Shown: piece after piece, positions 63,152 through 64,000 of the stretch
Position numbering within the stretch: the first letter of the stretch is position 1
Layout of the letters: each line of letters begins with the position of its first letter
Source: a bacterium
Lineage (GTDB): Bacteria; Actinomycetota; Acidimicrobiia; Spongiisociales; ZC4RG35
Assembly: GCA_028819345.1 (NCBI GenBank)
Contig: JAPPLW010000099.1
Span: forward strand, 72,503-136,502
Direction: 5' to 3'
Length of the DNA stretch: 64,000 nucleotides
The notes under the pieces: model-generated
Database searches by the model: none
Told to the model about the DNA's origin: nothing
Seen by the model: the letters and a program-made list of their open reading frames with translations, nothing else
Made by a program: the position numbers and the translations under genes

Positions 63152-64000
63152 GTGAGCGCCTACCGATTGGCAGTGATCCCCGGCGACGGGATCGGTCCGG
63201 AAGTAATCGCCTGTGCCTTGGATGCAGTGGAGGCGGCTGCTCGGGAGTTCGGGTTCAGGGTGGACCTCACCGACTATGACCTGGGGAGCGGGCGCTATCT
63301 CGCCACCGGAGAGGTCTTGCCCGACTCGGTGGTGGCCGAGTTGGCCGAGCATGACGCCATCCTTCACGGCGCGGTGGGCACCCCGGAGGTCCCTCCGGGC
63401 GTCCTGGAACGGGGTCTCCTGCTGCGACTGCGGTTCGAGTTCGACATGTATGTGAATTTCCGCCCCATCAAGCTCTATCCAGGTGTCTCCAGTGCCATCA
63501 CCGGACTCACGCCCGAACGGTGCGACATGGAGGTGATGAGGGAGAACACCGAGGGTCTGTACTCGGGCAGCGGGGGATTCCTCCACAAGGGGACCGATGC
63601 CGAGATCGCCAACCAGAACTCGGTCAACACGCGGACGGGAACCGAGCGAATCGTCCGGTACGCCTTCGAACGGGCTATGAGGAGAGACCGTCGGTTGACC
63701 CTTTGCCACAAGACCAACGTGCTCACCTTCGCGGGCGACCTTTGGCAGCGGACCACCGACGAGGTGGCGGCGGAGTATCCGCAGGTCGAGGTCGACTACG
63801 TGCATGTGGACGCCGCCTGCATCCACCTGATCGAGAGCCCCGAGCGCTTCGACGTGATAGTGACCGACAATATGTTCGGCGACATCATCACCGACCTGGG
63901 AGGGGCGATAGCAGGGGGAATCGGCCTCGCGGCCAGCGGCAACCTGAATCCGACCGGCGAGTATCCCTCCCTCTTCGAGCCGGTGCACGGGACCGCCCCC
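63152..64000 (+). CDS. leuB: 3-isopropylmalate dehydrogenase (3' end beyond window)
   Basis: This NAD-dependent decarboxylating dehydrogenase carries out the third leucine step. It starts at GTG 63152 ([19 protein letters not shown]). Substrate-binding arginines are in [10 protein letters not shown] and [12 protein letters not shown], the catalytic Lys in [12 protein letters not shown], and metal aspartates in [15 protein letters not shown]. The frame is open to the last base at EPVHGTAP, so about 60-70 residues are missing. It is very close in style to actinobacterial LeuB ([11 protein letters not shown]). leuC and leuD are not in view. Confidence 0.93.
   Translation, partial: MSAYRLAVIPGDGIGPEVIACALDAVEAAAREFGFRVDLTDYDLGSGRYLATGEVLPDSVVAELAEHDAILHGAVGTPEVPPGVLERGLLLRLRFEFDMYVNFRPIKLYPGVSSAITGLTPERCDMEVMRENTEGLYSGSGGFLHKGTDAEIANQNSVNTRTGTERIVRYAFERAMRRDRRLTLCHKTNVLTFAGDLWQRTTDEVAAEYPQVEVDYVHVDAACIHLIESPERFDVIVTDNMFGDIITDLGGAIAGGIGLAASGNLNPTGEYPSLFEPVHGTAP

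Noticed and set aside
63137-63988. A 283-codon minus-strand frame at the right end
   Set aside because: It lies opposite leuB, whose catalytic motifs are unmistakable. The antisense translation is His/Gly/Val-rich without motifs.
1-64000. tRNA, rRNA, CRISPR array, transposase or phage genes
   Set aside because: I scanned intergenic regions and the coding frames and found no cloverleaf, spaced direct repeats, DDE transposase, integrase or phage structural motifs.

Overview
The window is high-GC DNA from an actinobacterium. It carries a WhiB regulator, several F420-type LLM flavoenzymes, a DinB/mycothiol-type isomerase family member, a non-classical sdhCAB operon and a DipZ-like CcdA/TlpA pair, with many GTG starts and 4-base ATGA/GTGA gene overlaps. 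I infer an uncultured member of Acidimicrobiia or a close relative, but no rRNA or marker comparison is possible here. The first ~110 bases are G/C homopolymer runs that look like a damaged contig end. I see no tRNA, rRNA, CRISPR array, insertion sequence or prophage, and no gene-free stretch longer than 300 bases.

Layout. 1-2611: a secreted SpoIID-type protein, cut by the left edge. 2710-7133 (minus): lpdA, an E2 acyltransferase, and a fused lipB-lipA gene that would lipoylate it. 7284-11188 (minus): five tightly packed genes (Lon-like PDZ protease, acyl-CoA dehydrogenase, a membrane protein, a double zinc-ribbon protein, an LLM oxidoreductase). 11329-13814 (plus): bioY and a TPP enzyme. 13892-21607 (minus): a branched-chain/amide ABC uptake operon with its own acyl-CoA ligase (fadD-livHMK-livFG-CxxC protein). 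21696-25263: moaE, an apparently inactivated metalloprotease homologue, ahpE, tatA, an Mrr-like membrane protein and whiB. 25437-29744 (plus): sdhCAB and an alpha/beta hydrolase.

29786-35778: an unusual accessory block. A type I KS-AT polyketide synthase reads in frame into what looks like the tail of an NCS2 nucleobase permease plus an HATPase-like domain. Next to it are an F420-type LLM enzyme, a DapA-family lyase and a second copy of the alpha/beta hydrolase. 35849-39433 (minus): a Wzm/Wzt-type exporter, a glycerophosphodiesterase, and a protein joining a ClpX-type zinc finger to an imidazolonepropionase-like fold that has lost metal ligands. 39556-44564: enoyl-CoA hydratase, SRAP DNA-repair protein, permease, DinB protein and gamma-glutamyltransferase.

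44654-57505 (minus): fourteen co-oriented genes, comprising NYN nuclease, queG, tlpA-ccdA, ilvD, phosphoesterase, DUF1232, LLM, alaC, ltaE and fabD-fabH-fabG-acpP. 57601-64000 (plus): the branched-chain amino-acid pathway ilvB-ilvN-ilvC-leuA, an HTH protein, and leuB cut by the right edge. Before ilvB there is a good promoter, an almost leaderless 11-codon leader peptide (MRNIHLLLVLE) and a terminator hairpin, which together form a textbook attenuator.

The items most worth follow-up are the KS-AT/permease chimera with its paired hydrolases, the zinc-finger HutI-like pseudoenzyme, the leaderless ilv attenuator, the lipB-lipA fusion, and the palindromic operator at the whiB promoter.
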